A DNA stretch of 10,731 bases from Limnoglobus sp. (GTDB taxonomy: Bacteria; Planctomycetota; Planctomycetia; Gemmatales; Gemmataceae): positions 1-10,731 of the forward strand of contig JANXNT010001191.1 of the NCBI GenBank assembly GCA_025353985.1, in the 5' to 3' direction. The notes beneath the pieces were generated by a model, which made no database searches, was not told where the DNA came from, and worked only from the letters and a program-made list of their open reading frames with translations. Position 1 is the stretch's first letter, and every line of letters starts with the position of its first letter. The position numbers and the translations under genes are program-made. Shown here one piece after another: positions 1 to 5,730 of the stretch.

Positions 1-159
1 GTACCCGAAGTCCACTTCGGCTGGTCGGCGGAGAACCCGGTGTCCGCGAACTTGCACTTCGTGATGTTCGGTCACGGGAACGTACCGTGGCTGGTGTACA
101 CGCTGATCCGCGGCTCGAACGTATCAGACGACCGAAAGCCCCGCGTGATCGTGGGGTGA
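1..159 (+). CDS. C-terminal end of an unidentified protein (partial)
   Basis: Frame 1 is open from the first base to a TGA at 157-159, giving 52 residues that begin VPEVHFGWSAENP and end RKPRVIVG. The composition is that of a real protein (mixed hydrophobic and polar, several Trp, Phe and His, G/C-rich third positions). It contains the segment HGNVPWLVYTLIRG, whose middle could be a short buried or membrane-contacting strand. I do not recognise the family, and the start lies outside the window. It is followed 30 bases later by the remnant at 190, on the same strand. No terminator hairpin was seen after the stop. Confidence 0.6.
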   Translation, partial: VPEVHFGWSAENPVSANLHFVMFGHGNVPWLVYTLIRGSNVSDDRKPRVIVG

Positions 160-189
160 GAAGCGATACAATTAGCAACGGAGAACGAC

Positions 190-375
190 ATGCCATTACG
201 CGACCACTTTCGACCGCCGGTTTTGAACATCGCTTCGTGGGAAGGTTTCTTTGGTGGATGGCCCGCGCTGATGTGTCTTCAGTTGAATGAAATCCTCCCC
301 GAAGAATACGCAGTCGAGCCGCCAAGGCGCTACGCATTCGCTGAATCGGCTACGGTTTCAGCCAGCGGTCGATAA
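190..375 (+). pseudogene. 5' remnant of a planctomycete paralogous family gene (MPLRDHFRPP type)
   Basis: A 61-residue frame starts at ATG 190 behind a well-placed GGAG (180-183, 6-base spacing). Its first ~44 residues (MPLRDHFRPP, then SWEGFFGGWPAL, then LPEEYAVEP) resemble from memory the N-terminus of a paralogous planctomycete family of roughly 200-residue hypothetical proteins, possibly nuclease-fold and DUF4058/Uma2-like; the family name is uncertain. After about base 320 the expected continuation (an acidic E-x-D core) is missing, and the frame ends at TAA 373-375, inside the 3' end of the opposing hydrolase gene (26-bp tail-to-tail overlap). I read it as a truncated gene whose ribosome-binding site and start survive. 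It could instead be a genuine short protein. Its function is unknown. Confidence 0.5.
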
Positions 376-1330
376 ATTCGTATGCGGCTTTTCGCTCTGG
401 CTCCGGCCATTCGTGGCCTGCATCGGGATAGACTGCCTTCAGCTTCTCTGGCACGCCGAGCGCCTGATAGATCGGCTCCAGCTTCGCGATCACGTCTTTC
501 ACGCCGGACACTTCAAAGTTGGAATCCTTCATCGGCGACATCGCGAAGAACGCGCGCGGGGCGATTGCCGACACGACATCGTCGAAGTCGAACGGCATCT
601 TTTTCGCGTCGCTGCCAAACTCCGATGCGATTTTCGGCATGTAGCGATCGCTCGACCAGCCCTTCAGATTACCGCCGTAGTATTTGTGGAAACTATTGAA
701 GCCGCAACTCGAAACGACGACTTTCAGCCGCTCGTCGAACGCCGCCGTGAACATGCTGTTGTGCCCACCGAGCGAGTGGCCGATGACCGCAATGCGCTCG
801 CCGTCGACTTCGGGTAACGACTGCAACAGATCGACCGCCCGCATGTTGTTCCAGATCGCTTTCATCGTTCCCGACTGGTACAAACCGGCTTGGAACGCGG
901 CCGGAAAATCGTATTTGTACTCGCCGAAACTCGGGTAATCCGGTGCAAGACAGACGTAGCCGCGGATCGCGAGGTGCAACGCCTGTTGCTTCGATTCCTG
1001 CTTGCCGAGGCCGACCGGTTCATCTTTACCGATGGTGATCGTTTGGTGCAAACAGAGTGCGGCGGGCCGTTTGCCCGTCACTTTCGGGATCAGCAACCAC
1101 GCCGGAACGCGGTCGCCTTTCTCGGTGGCGAAGGTGATTTTCTTCCGCGTGCCCCATTCGAACGATTCCTCGGAGACCATCTTCACATCGAGGGGCACTT
1201 TGCGATCCGCGCCGGGCAACGGTCCCATCGCCAGTTCCATTTTCCGAAGCAGTGCCGCACGATCTGGCGGGGCCGCCACCGCGACGGCCACACCGGTAAA
1301 GCTCGCCACCAGTACCAAAACATACCGCAT
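350..1330 (-). CDS. secreted alpha/beta-hydrolase (acetylxylan esterase / dienelactone hydrolase-like)
   Basis: This is a 326-residue serine esterase-type hydrolase, probably exported. Residues 1-20 (MRYVLVLVASFTGVAVAVAA) form a signal peptide with an AVAA cleavage region. The fold shows in AWLLIPK near 77-83, CLHQT at 93-97, the nucleophile elbow G-H-S-L-G-G with Ser186 at 184-189, a probable catalytic Asp269 in PMKDSNFEVSG, and His306 in DAGHEWP near the end. Family members of this length act on acetylated sugars or small esters; the substrate is not predictable here. I chose ATG 1330 over the in-frame ATG 11 codons upstream (1363) because GAGGAG (1337-1342) lies 6 bases before it and the signal peptide then starts properly. 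It diverges from panD and its 3' end meets the remnant at 190-375. Confidence is high for the fold and low for the substrate. Confidence 0.85.
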   Translation of the reverse strand: MRYVLVLVASFTGVAVAVAAPPDRAALLRKMELAMGPLPGADRKVPLDVKMVSEESFEWGTRKKITFATEKGDRVPAWLLIPKVTGKRPAALCLHQTITIGKDEPVGLGKQESKQQALHLAIRGYVCLAPDYPSFGEYKYDFPAAFQAGLYQSGTMKAIWNNMRAVDLLQSLPEVDGERIAVIGHSLGGHNSMFTAAFDERLKVVVSSCGFNSFHKYYGGNLKGWSSDRYMPKIASEFGSDAKKMPFDFDDVVSAIAPRAFFAMSPMKDSNFEVSGVKDVIAKLEPIYQALGVPEKLKAVYPDAGHEWPEPERKAAYEFIDRWLKP

Positions 1331-1404
1331 AGTCGTCTCCTCACGCATTCGCTTTTCGTACAATACGAGTGCCCAAATTGGCTGTCGAACTCACTGAGAT
1401 TACC
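1331..1404. promoter_or_regulatory. divergent promoter region between the esterase gene and panD
   Basis: These 74 bases separate two divergent starts, so both promoters should lie here or within the genes. On the plus strand TACAAT (1359-1364) is a good -10-like hexamer about 40 bases before the panD ATG; no convincing -35 stands at the usual distance. GAGGAG on the minus strand (1337-1342) is the esterase ribosome-binding site. panD has only a weak GAG at 1395-1397 ahead of its start. Confidence 0.3.
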
Positions 1405-1863
1405 ATGCGGCGAACGGTACTGAAATCGAAAATCCATCGCGCGATCGTAACGGAGACGAACATCCATTACGAGGGTAGCCTCAGTATCGACGCGGACTTG
1501 CTCGATGCGGCGGACATCCTGCCCTTCGAGCAAATTCACGTGTGGGATGTGACGAACGGCAGCCGCATCATCACGTACGCGATACTCGGCGAGCGTGGCA
1601 CCGGTGTCATTCAGGTCAACGGCGGCGGCACCCACCACATCAAGAAGGGCGATGTCGTCATCATCGCCACCTTCACCGATTTGAAGAGCCGCGACGCGAA
1701 GAAACACAAACCTCGAGTGATCTTCGTGGATCGCGAAAACCACGTCAAAGACGCCGATGACCACGATAACGACGTCGGTTCCGAACCGGAAACCGCCGCC
1801 GAGCCAGTTGTGGAAACCGTTGCGAAACCGCGCCGAGCCGCAAAGCGGAAACCGACCGAGTGA
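1405..1863 (+). CDS. panD: aspartate 1-decarboxylase proenzyme
   Basis: PanD converts L-aspartate to beta-alanine for pantothenate and CoA synthesis; it is cytoplasmic and self-cleaves to make a pyruvoyl cofactor. The 152-residue product aligns without gaps to the E. coli enzyme over its core: MRRTVLKSKIHRA at the start, Tyr22, the Gly24-Ser25 cleavage site in HYEGS, Arg54, Thr57-Tyr58 in ITYAI, and Asn72 in VNGGG. I chose ATG 1405 because it puts these residues at the E. coli positions; the longer reading from 1369 adds 12 residues with no family counterpart. Odd feature: residues ~112-152 form an extra tail, first acidic (DADDHDND, EPET) then basic (KPRRAAKRKP), while E. coli PanD ends at 126. 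The gene stands alone, converging on leuS; panB and panC are not in the window. Confidence 0.95.
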   Translation: MRRTVLKSKIHRAIVTETNIHYEGSLSIDADLLDAADILPFEQIHVWDVTNGSRIITYAILGERGTGVIQVNGGGTHHIKKGDVVIIATFTDLKSRDAKKHKPRVIFVDRENHVKDADDHDNDVGSEPETAAEPVVETVAKPRRAAKRKPTE

Positions 1864-1878
1864 GTCGCAGACGATATT

Positions 1879-4440
1879 TCACCCCACAACGAGGTTCACC
1901 ATTTGTGGGGGTTTTGCGATCACTTTCCGGATTGTTTTCCCGGCGATCGCTTCGATAATCTTCGGGTCGGCTTTGGCGACGGCTTCCAGTGTGGCGGCGT
2001 CGATGTCGTGCGGCACGGTTAGAATCACCTTCATTTTGCCGTTCACTTGCACGGGGATTTCGATCGTGCTGGACTTGGTGAGTGCCAGGTCGAATTGTGG
2101 CCACGGCTCGTAAGCGAGCGTGGTGGTGTGGCCGAGCGCGGCCCAGAGTTCCTCCGCAATGTGTGGCGCGTACGGGTCTAACAACAACACGAACGGCGAC
2201 AGCACGGACAGTGGCCGCGATTCGAGTTGCGTGATGTAATTGACGAACTGCATCATCGCAGAAATCGCGGTGTTGAACTTTAGTGCGTCGGTGTCTTCGG
2301 TCACTTTTTGAATCGTGCGATGCAAAATGCGAAGCGTCTCCGCATCGGGTGACACGTCGCGAACATTTGCGTGTAATTTCGGCGTTTCGGCGGCATCGTC
2401 AATCATCATTCGCCAAACGCGACTGAGAAAGCGATACACGCCCTCGACGCCCTTTGTGCTCCACGGCTTCACCGCTTCGAGCGGCCCCATGAACATCTCG
2501 AACAACCGCAAACTATCGGCCCCGTACTCCTTCACGACATCGTCGGGGTTGACGACGTTACCGCGAGCTTTCGACATTTTCTCGTTGTTTTCGCCCAGAA
2601 TCATCCCCTGATTCACGAGTCGCTGGAACGGTTCCGGGCAGTGGACGTAGCCGCGATCGTACAGCACTTTGTGCCAGAATCGCGAGTAGAGCAGGTGCAG
2701 CACGGCATGTTCCGCGCCGCCGATGTACAGGTCGACGGGTAGCCATTCCTTCAGTTTTGCGGGGTCGGCGAAGGCATTCGCGTTGTGCGGGTCGATGTAG
2801 CGCAGGAAGTACCAACACGAACCCGCCCACTGCGGCATCGTGTTCGTTTCGCGGCGATAGGTCTTGCCATCGCGCACGACGGTCAGCCAGTCGGCCGCCT
2901 TCGCCAGAGGGCCATCGGGGCTACCGGTCGGCTTATAATCGCTCATTTCCGGGAGCATCAACGGCAGTTCGTCGACTGACAGCGGAATGACACTGCCATC
3001 GTCGCCGTGCAAGATCGGGAACGGCTCGCCCCAATAGCGCTGACGGCTAAACAGCCAGTCGCGCAGCTTGAAATTCGTACGCGATTCGCCCTTCCCTTCG
3101 ACGATCAGCCACGCGACGATCTTGCGCATCGCCTCATGGGTGGTCATGCCGTTCAGCATTCCGGAGTTCATCGCGACGCCATCATCGGTGTACGCGAACT
3201 TCAAATTGTCGATCGTGCTGGCCGTGTCTTTGAGCCACTTTTCGTTCGGTGTCACCACGGTGACAATCGGCAAATCGAACTGCTTCGCAAACGCGAAATC
3301 GCGTTCGTCGTGCGCGGGCACCGCCATGATCGCACCGGTGCCGTAGGTGGCCAGCACATAGTCCGCGATCCAGATCGGGATCTTCGCGTCGTTCACCGGA
3401 TTGATGGCGTAGGCACCAGTAAACACGCCTGTTTTCTTCTTCACCAACTGCGTCCGCTCGAAGTCCGACTTCCGCGAAGAGTCTTGCTGGTAAGCCTTCA
3501 CCGCCGCTTGCTGTTCCGGCGTCGTGATCGTGTCCACAAGTGCATGTTCTGGCGACAGCACCATGTACGTCGCACCAAAGAGCGTATCCGGCCGCGTCGT
3601 GTAGACCGTGATGATGTATCCGCCCGGCATGACCTCGAATTGAACATCCGCCCCTTCGCTTTTGCCGATCCAGTTGCGCTGCATGTGCTTGATGCTCTCG
3701 GACCATTCGAGCGGTTCGAGGTCGCTGAGCAGGCGTTCGGCGTACGCGGTGATGCGCAAGAGCCATTGCTTCAACGGTGTCCGCACGACGGGGTAACCGC
3801 CGCGTTCGCTCTTGCCGTCGATGACTTCTTCGTTGGCCAGCACTGTGCCCAGTTCGGGGCACCAGTTCACCGGTTGTTCGGCCTGATACGCCAGCCGGAA
3901 GCCATCCTGATACTTGCGTATCGCCGCTTCCCCCGTCACTTCGGGCGGGATCGGCAACTCGCTGATCGGGCGGCCTTTTTGCAAATCGTGGTCGTACCAC
4001 GTGTCGTAAATCAGTAGGAAAATCCACTGCGTCCAGCGGAAGTAACTCGGGTCGGTCGTATCGACTTCGCGGCTCCAGTCGTAGCTGAAGCCGAGCGACT
4101 GAATCTGCCGACGAAAGGTATTGATGTTCGCAACGGTGGTCGTTCGCGGGTGCTGGCCAGTCTGGATCGCATACTGTTCGGCGGGCAGTCCGAAGGCATC
4201 CCAGCCCATCGGGTGCAGCACGTGATAGCCGCGCATTCGCTGGAAGCGGGCGAGAATATCGGTCGCCGTATAGCCTTCGGGGTGCCCGACGTGCAGCCCG
4301 CTGCCACTCGGATACGGGAACATGTCCAGGATGTAATACTTCGGCTTGCCGCCATCGGTATCGGGCGTGCGAAAGGTCTGGTTCGCGTCCCAATATTGCT
4401 GCCACCGGCGTTCGATGTCGGCAGGGTTGTAACTTGGCAT
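1879..4440 (-). CDS. leuS: leucyl-tRNA synthetase
   Basis: This class I synthetase charges tRNA-Leu in the cytoplasm. The 853 residues are intact and of bacterial length. The catalytic domain starts YYILDMFPYPSGSGLHVGHPEGY, with the HIGH-type motif HVGH at 50-53. The CP1 editing domain spans roughly 225-420, with TTRPDTLFGA at 281-290 and AVPAHDERD at 373-381, where the editing aspartate lies. DWLFSRQRYWGEPFP is at 461-475 and the KMSKS-type loop reads KMSKA at 621-625. The anticodon-binding domain follows, and the small C-terminal tRNA-contact domain ends MVNLVVG. In the region after VNWCPE (Cys194) the cysteine cluster of zinc-bearing relatives is replaced by GKSERGGYPV. I prefer ATG 4440, because MPSYNPADIERRWQQYW is the family N-terminus; a TTG at 4500 would add 20 unlike residues. 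It converges with panD, stops 15 bases apart. Confidence 0.97.
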   Translation of the reverse strand: MPSYNPADIERRWQQYWDANQTFRTPDTDGGKPKYYILDMFPYPSGSGLHVGHPEGYTATDILARFQRMRGYHVLHPMGWDAFGLPAEQYAIQTGQHPRTTTVANINTFRRQIQSLGFSYDWSREVDTTDPSYFRWTQWIFLLIYDTWYDHDLQKGRPISELPIPPEVTGEAAIRKYQDGFRLAYQAEQPVNWCPELGTVLANEEVIDGKSERGGYPVVRTPLKQWLLRITAYAERLLSDLEPLEWSESIKHMQRNWIGKSEGADVQFEVMPGGYIITVYTTRPDTLFGATYMVLSPEHALVDTITTPEQQAAVKAYQQDSSRKSDFERTQLVKKKTGVFTGAYAINPVNDAKIPIWIADYVLATYGTGAIMAVPAHDERDFAFAKQFDLPIVTVVTPNEKWLKDTASTIDNLKFAYTDDGVAMNSGMLNGMTTHEAMRKIVAWLIVEGKGESRTNFKLRDWLFSRQRYWGEPFPILHGDDGSVIPLSVDELPLMLPEMSDYKPTGSPDGPLAKAADWLTVVRDGKTYRRETNTMPQWAGSCWYFLRYIDPHNANAFADPAKLKEWLPVDLYIGGAEHAVLHLLYSRFWHKVLYDRGYVHCPEPFQRLVNQGMILGENNEKMSKARGNVVNPDDVVKEYGADSLRLFEMFMGPLEAVKPWSTKGVEGVYRFLSRVWRMMIDDAAETPKLHANVRDVSPDAETLRILHRTIQKVTEDTDALKFNTAISAMMQFVNYITQLESRPLSVLSPFVLLLDPYAPHIAEELWAALGHTTTLAYEPWPQFDLALTKSSTIEIPVQVNGKMKVILTVPHDIDAATLEAVAKADPKIIEAIAGKTIRKVIAKPPQMVNLVVG
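1882..1915 (+). terminator. probable panD terminator inside the leuS 3' end
   Basis: A perfect 8-bp inverted repeat, CCCCACAA (1882-1889) and TTGTGGGG (1903-1910), encloses a 13-base loop and is followed on the plus strand by GTTTTG. It starts 18 bases after the panD stop, the right place for an intrinsic terminator, though the U-run is only four. The same bases encode the last residues of LeuRS. On the minus strand the hairpin is followed by TGAAATATCG, so it is a weaker terminator for leuS. Confidence 0.5.
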
Positions 4441-4735
4441 ATCATCTACCCGTAAAGAATTCGTTCCCACTTGGGTTACGGACACAGCGAACGGCGTCAA
4501 TCGGCAGAGCGAGTTACGCGAACGATGCGGATTGCACTCCCCAATGATCGCCGCCGGAAATAGGAGAGTCCATTCCCGCGATTTGGACCTCTCATAATCG
4601 ACGTAAGTCCGAATTGCGAAAGTTTTAAAACCGTGTTTTCGGGTGTTTTTTCGTCTGAAAATGCCACTTTTTGATCGGGAATCGCGGATGCGTTTCGGGG
4701 CGTTTTGCCGTATCCTGCTTTCCTGTGGTGGTTTG

Positions 4736-4765
4736 CGTCGAGGGTCGACCGTCAGGCCCTCGACG
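4736..4765. other. 9-bp perfect hairpin in intergenic DNA
   Basis: CGTCGAGGG (4736-4744) pairs perfectly with CCCTCGACG (4757-4765) around a 12-base loop. It lies just before the 42-bp repeat at 4773. No T-run follows immediately on either strand (a CTTTT comes 12 bases later on the plus strand), so it is not a standard terminator. It could be a structured RNA stem or a dyad binding site. Confidence 0.5.
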
Positions 4766-4772
4766 GAACTAC

Positions 4773-4856
4773 CGTCCTTTTCGGGTCACTACGCGCCTTT
4801 TCTATGTCATTGCGCGTCCTTTTCGGGTCACTACGCGCCTTTTCTATGTCATTTCG
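4773..4856. repeat. two-copy 42-bp direct repeat made of ~21-bp half units
   Basis: The 42 bases from 4773 recur from 4815 with one mismatch (41 of 42; the first 39 are identical). Each copy is itself two related halves, one beginning CCTTTTCGGGTCACTACGCG (4776 and 4818) and one beginning CCTTTTCTATGTCATT (4796 and 4838), so the array reads A-B-A-B with a shared CCTTTTC core. The unit is close to 21 bases, two helical turns. A much weaker fifth unit may follow at about 4860. Confidence 0.85.
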
Positions 4857-4999
4857 GCGCACTTCTGAGTACGTCCGTGCACACCACACAATTCCGACTT
4901 ACGTCATTTCAACGAATGCTTTTTGACTCCGCGAATTCGTGTGGGTGGACGCCATTGTCAAGTTTGTGCATTCAAGATTTTGGATTTTGGACTTCTTCG

Positions 5000-5029
5000 C
5001 TGACAATCGATCGTCTCGTTTGTTACAGT
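5000..5029 (+). promoter_or_regulatory. possible sigma-70-type promoter for the serpin remnant
   Basis: CTGACA (5000-5005, one base off TTGACA) and TACAGT (5024-5029, four of six to TATAAT) are 18 bases apart. A start near 5036 would leave a short leader holding GGGGAG at 5054-5059, then GTG at 5065. The order fits an inherited promoter for the gene now broken at 5065-5289. It is seen by eye only. Confidence 0.3.
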
Positions 5030-5064
5030 CATACCAGTTGCAAATTGCACGTCGGGGAGTCATC

Positions 5065-5289
5065 GTGTAACGCTATTTAACCACCTATGTTGCCGTCGCG
5101 ATGCTTGTTGGCCTGGGGCTGACGATTGGCTGTCAGCGTGCGGTCGAACCGGGGATTGACCTTGGGCCACCACCGGCCGAAGTGCCACCGGAGGACTTGG
5201 CAGTGCTCGTCGAGGGCAACAATCAGTTTGCGCTCGACCTGTACAAAAAGCTTGCCGAGACGGAGAAGGGGAACATCTTCTTGATGTAA
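5065..5289 (+). pseudogene. truncated serpin-family lipoprotein gene (5' fragment)
   Basis: Serpins are roughly 370-residue suicide protease inhibitors; bacterial ones are often lipoproteins. Read from 5071 the frame gives RYLTTYVAVAMLVGLGLT then IGCQ, a lipoprotein-type signal with a lipobox-like TIGC. A Pro-rich linker follows, then LVEGNNQFALDLYKKLAETE and KGNIFL, which fits the conserved start of the serpin fold (N-x-F-A-x-x-L-Y...GN-I-F-x-S-P). Homology stops at about 5283, exactly where SPYSI should follow, and a TAA ends the frame at 5287-5289. About 60 residues remain and the reactive-centre loop is gone. The likely original start, GTG 5065 behind GGGGAG, is followed at once by TAA (5068-5070), so only ATG 5101 now opens the frame, with a shortened signal peptide. 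Two lesions and the missing body make a functional serpin very unlikely. Confidence 0.65.
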
Positions 5290-5450
5290 AAGGCGGGTTC
5301 GTAAGTGTCAATGACGACGAGCGGGATCGAGAACCAGAGCGGGCCTTGGGCGTGTTCATCGCTGACCACGTTATACAGTCGGCCATTCACAGGATGAACG
5401 ACCAACATAGCCCAGCCCGCCGCCGCTTTTGCGTTAGAAATGAAGTGACC
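5284..5450 (-). pseudogene. internal fragment of an Fe/Mn superoxide dismutase gene
   Basis: On the minus strand, from a TAA at 5451-5453, the frame reads GHFISNAKAAAGWAM then LVVHPVNGRLYNVVSDEHAQ, then IPLVVIDTYEPAFYI. This matches the C-terminal domain pattern of Fe/Mn superoxide dismutases: F...A..GSGW.WLV, followed by PLL.IDVWEHAYY. The metal-ligand Asp is kept in VIDTYE, but the ligand His of the D-x-W-x-H motif is Pro (CCC where CAC is expected). The FGS before GW is missing. Homology begins and ends inside the domain; there is no N-terminal domain, no start, and the end fuses at about 5283 into antisense serpin sequence. It is a dead fragment in opposite orientation to its neighbour. 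The call rests on motif memory; an alignment would settle it. Confidence 0.55.
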
Positions 5451-5472
5451 TTAACGCGCTTACTGTAATCGT

Positions 5473-5485
5473 GCATATTATCTGC
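5473..5485. promoter_or_regulatory. possible MarR operator / promoter upstream of the SRPBCC-marR pair
   Basis: GCATATTATCTGC is an imperfect palindrome with five of six base pairs around a central T, 26 bases before ATG 5512. It contains TATTAT (5476-5481), a possible -10 hexamer, so a bound repressor would block transcription. MarR proteins usually bind AT-rich palindromes of this kind and repress their own operons. No clear -35 is present. This is inference from position and symmetry. Confidence 0.3.
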
Positions 5486-5511
5486 TCACTTACAAAATTA
5501 GGGTGCTCGCA

Positions 5512-5730
5512 ATGCTGCTCGCGCAAGAAACGATCGTTGCCGTCGTACACCCCGAAGCCGTGTGGCGGGTGCGGGCGGATGTTGCGAACTGGAATATGTG
5601 GGACGATGGCGTCGAGTTCCGCGGCCCGCTCGGTTGGTTGTTCGCTAAACTCATCGGCAAGGGAATTCGCACAGGGTTACCTGCTGCGGTCCGCGCAGTG
5701 GTCGCCAAAGCCGAGGGGACACATGCCTGA
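5512..5730 (+). pseudogene. SRPBCC (polyketide cyclase-like) gene with internal in-frame deletion
   Basis: The 72-residue frame has the two ends of an SRPBCC/START-like protein of the ~140-150-residue type. The N-terminal part is ETIVAVVHPEAVWRVRADVANW followed by WDDGVEF (residues 6-36). It is followed at once by the C-terminal helix region RGPLGWLFAKLIGKGIRTGL and PAAVRAVV. The middle beta-sheet that lines the ligand pocket, some 70-80 residues, is absent although the frame is unbroken. The fold could not form a cavity, so I call it a deletion pseudogene; a novel short protein is the alternative. I chose ATG 5512 because AGGG (5500-5503) is 8 bases upstream; GTG 5503 is possible. The end overlaps the marR start by 8 bases, so the pair is one operon and translation here may still matter for marR coupling. 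Confidence 0.6.

Larger units (their letters stand above)
4441..5064. other. 624-bp region without a convincing gene
   Basis: The leuS promoter should lie in the left part, read leftward; no strong -35/-10 pair stands out, though GATTAT on the minus strand near 4596-4601 is a possible -10. The stretch is visibly more T-rich than the genes around it. The longest plus frame (GTG 4643 to 5080, 145 residues) has no ribosome-binding site, is rich in Cys, His, Phe and Ser in a way typical of non-coding frames, and is mostly the reading of a DNA repeat (4773-4856). The region also holds the hairpin 4736-4765, a short direct repeat ATTTTGG twice near 4976-4990, and the promoter candidate at 5000-5029. 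I see no RNA gene. Confidence 0.6.

Noticed and set aside
1183..1764. 193-residue minus-strand frame across panD
   Set aside because: It covers panD and the start of the hydrolase in a different frame; both real genes are motif-supported.
3007..4017. 336-residue frame antisense to leuS
   Set aside because: Shadow of leuS codon usage; Arg, His and Val-rich with no motif. The leuS frame has every expected motif across the same bases.
4441..4640. T-box or other riboswitch ahead of leuS
   Set aside because: I found no T-box core, specifier loop or terminator/antiterminator pair by eye on the minus strand, and planctomycetes are not known for T-boxes.
4773..4856. CRISPR array
   Set aside because: Only two 42-bp copies, directly abutting with no unique spacers, and no cas genes nearby.
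4643..5080. 145-residue plus-strand open frame
   Set aside because: GTG start with no ribosome-binding site, composition rich in Cys, His, Phe and Ser, and the most regular part is only the DNA repeat read as protein. No family resemblance.
5471..5722. Upstream extension of the MarR frame to an ATG-like start at 5471
   Set aside because: The extra 84 residues are Cys/Ser-rich and are the SRPBCC coding bases in another frame; ATG 5723 with GAGGGG is the natural start.
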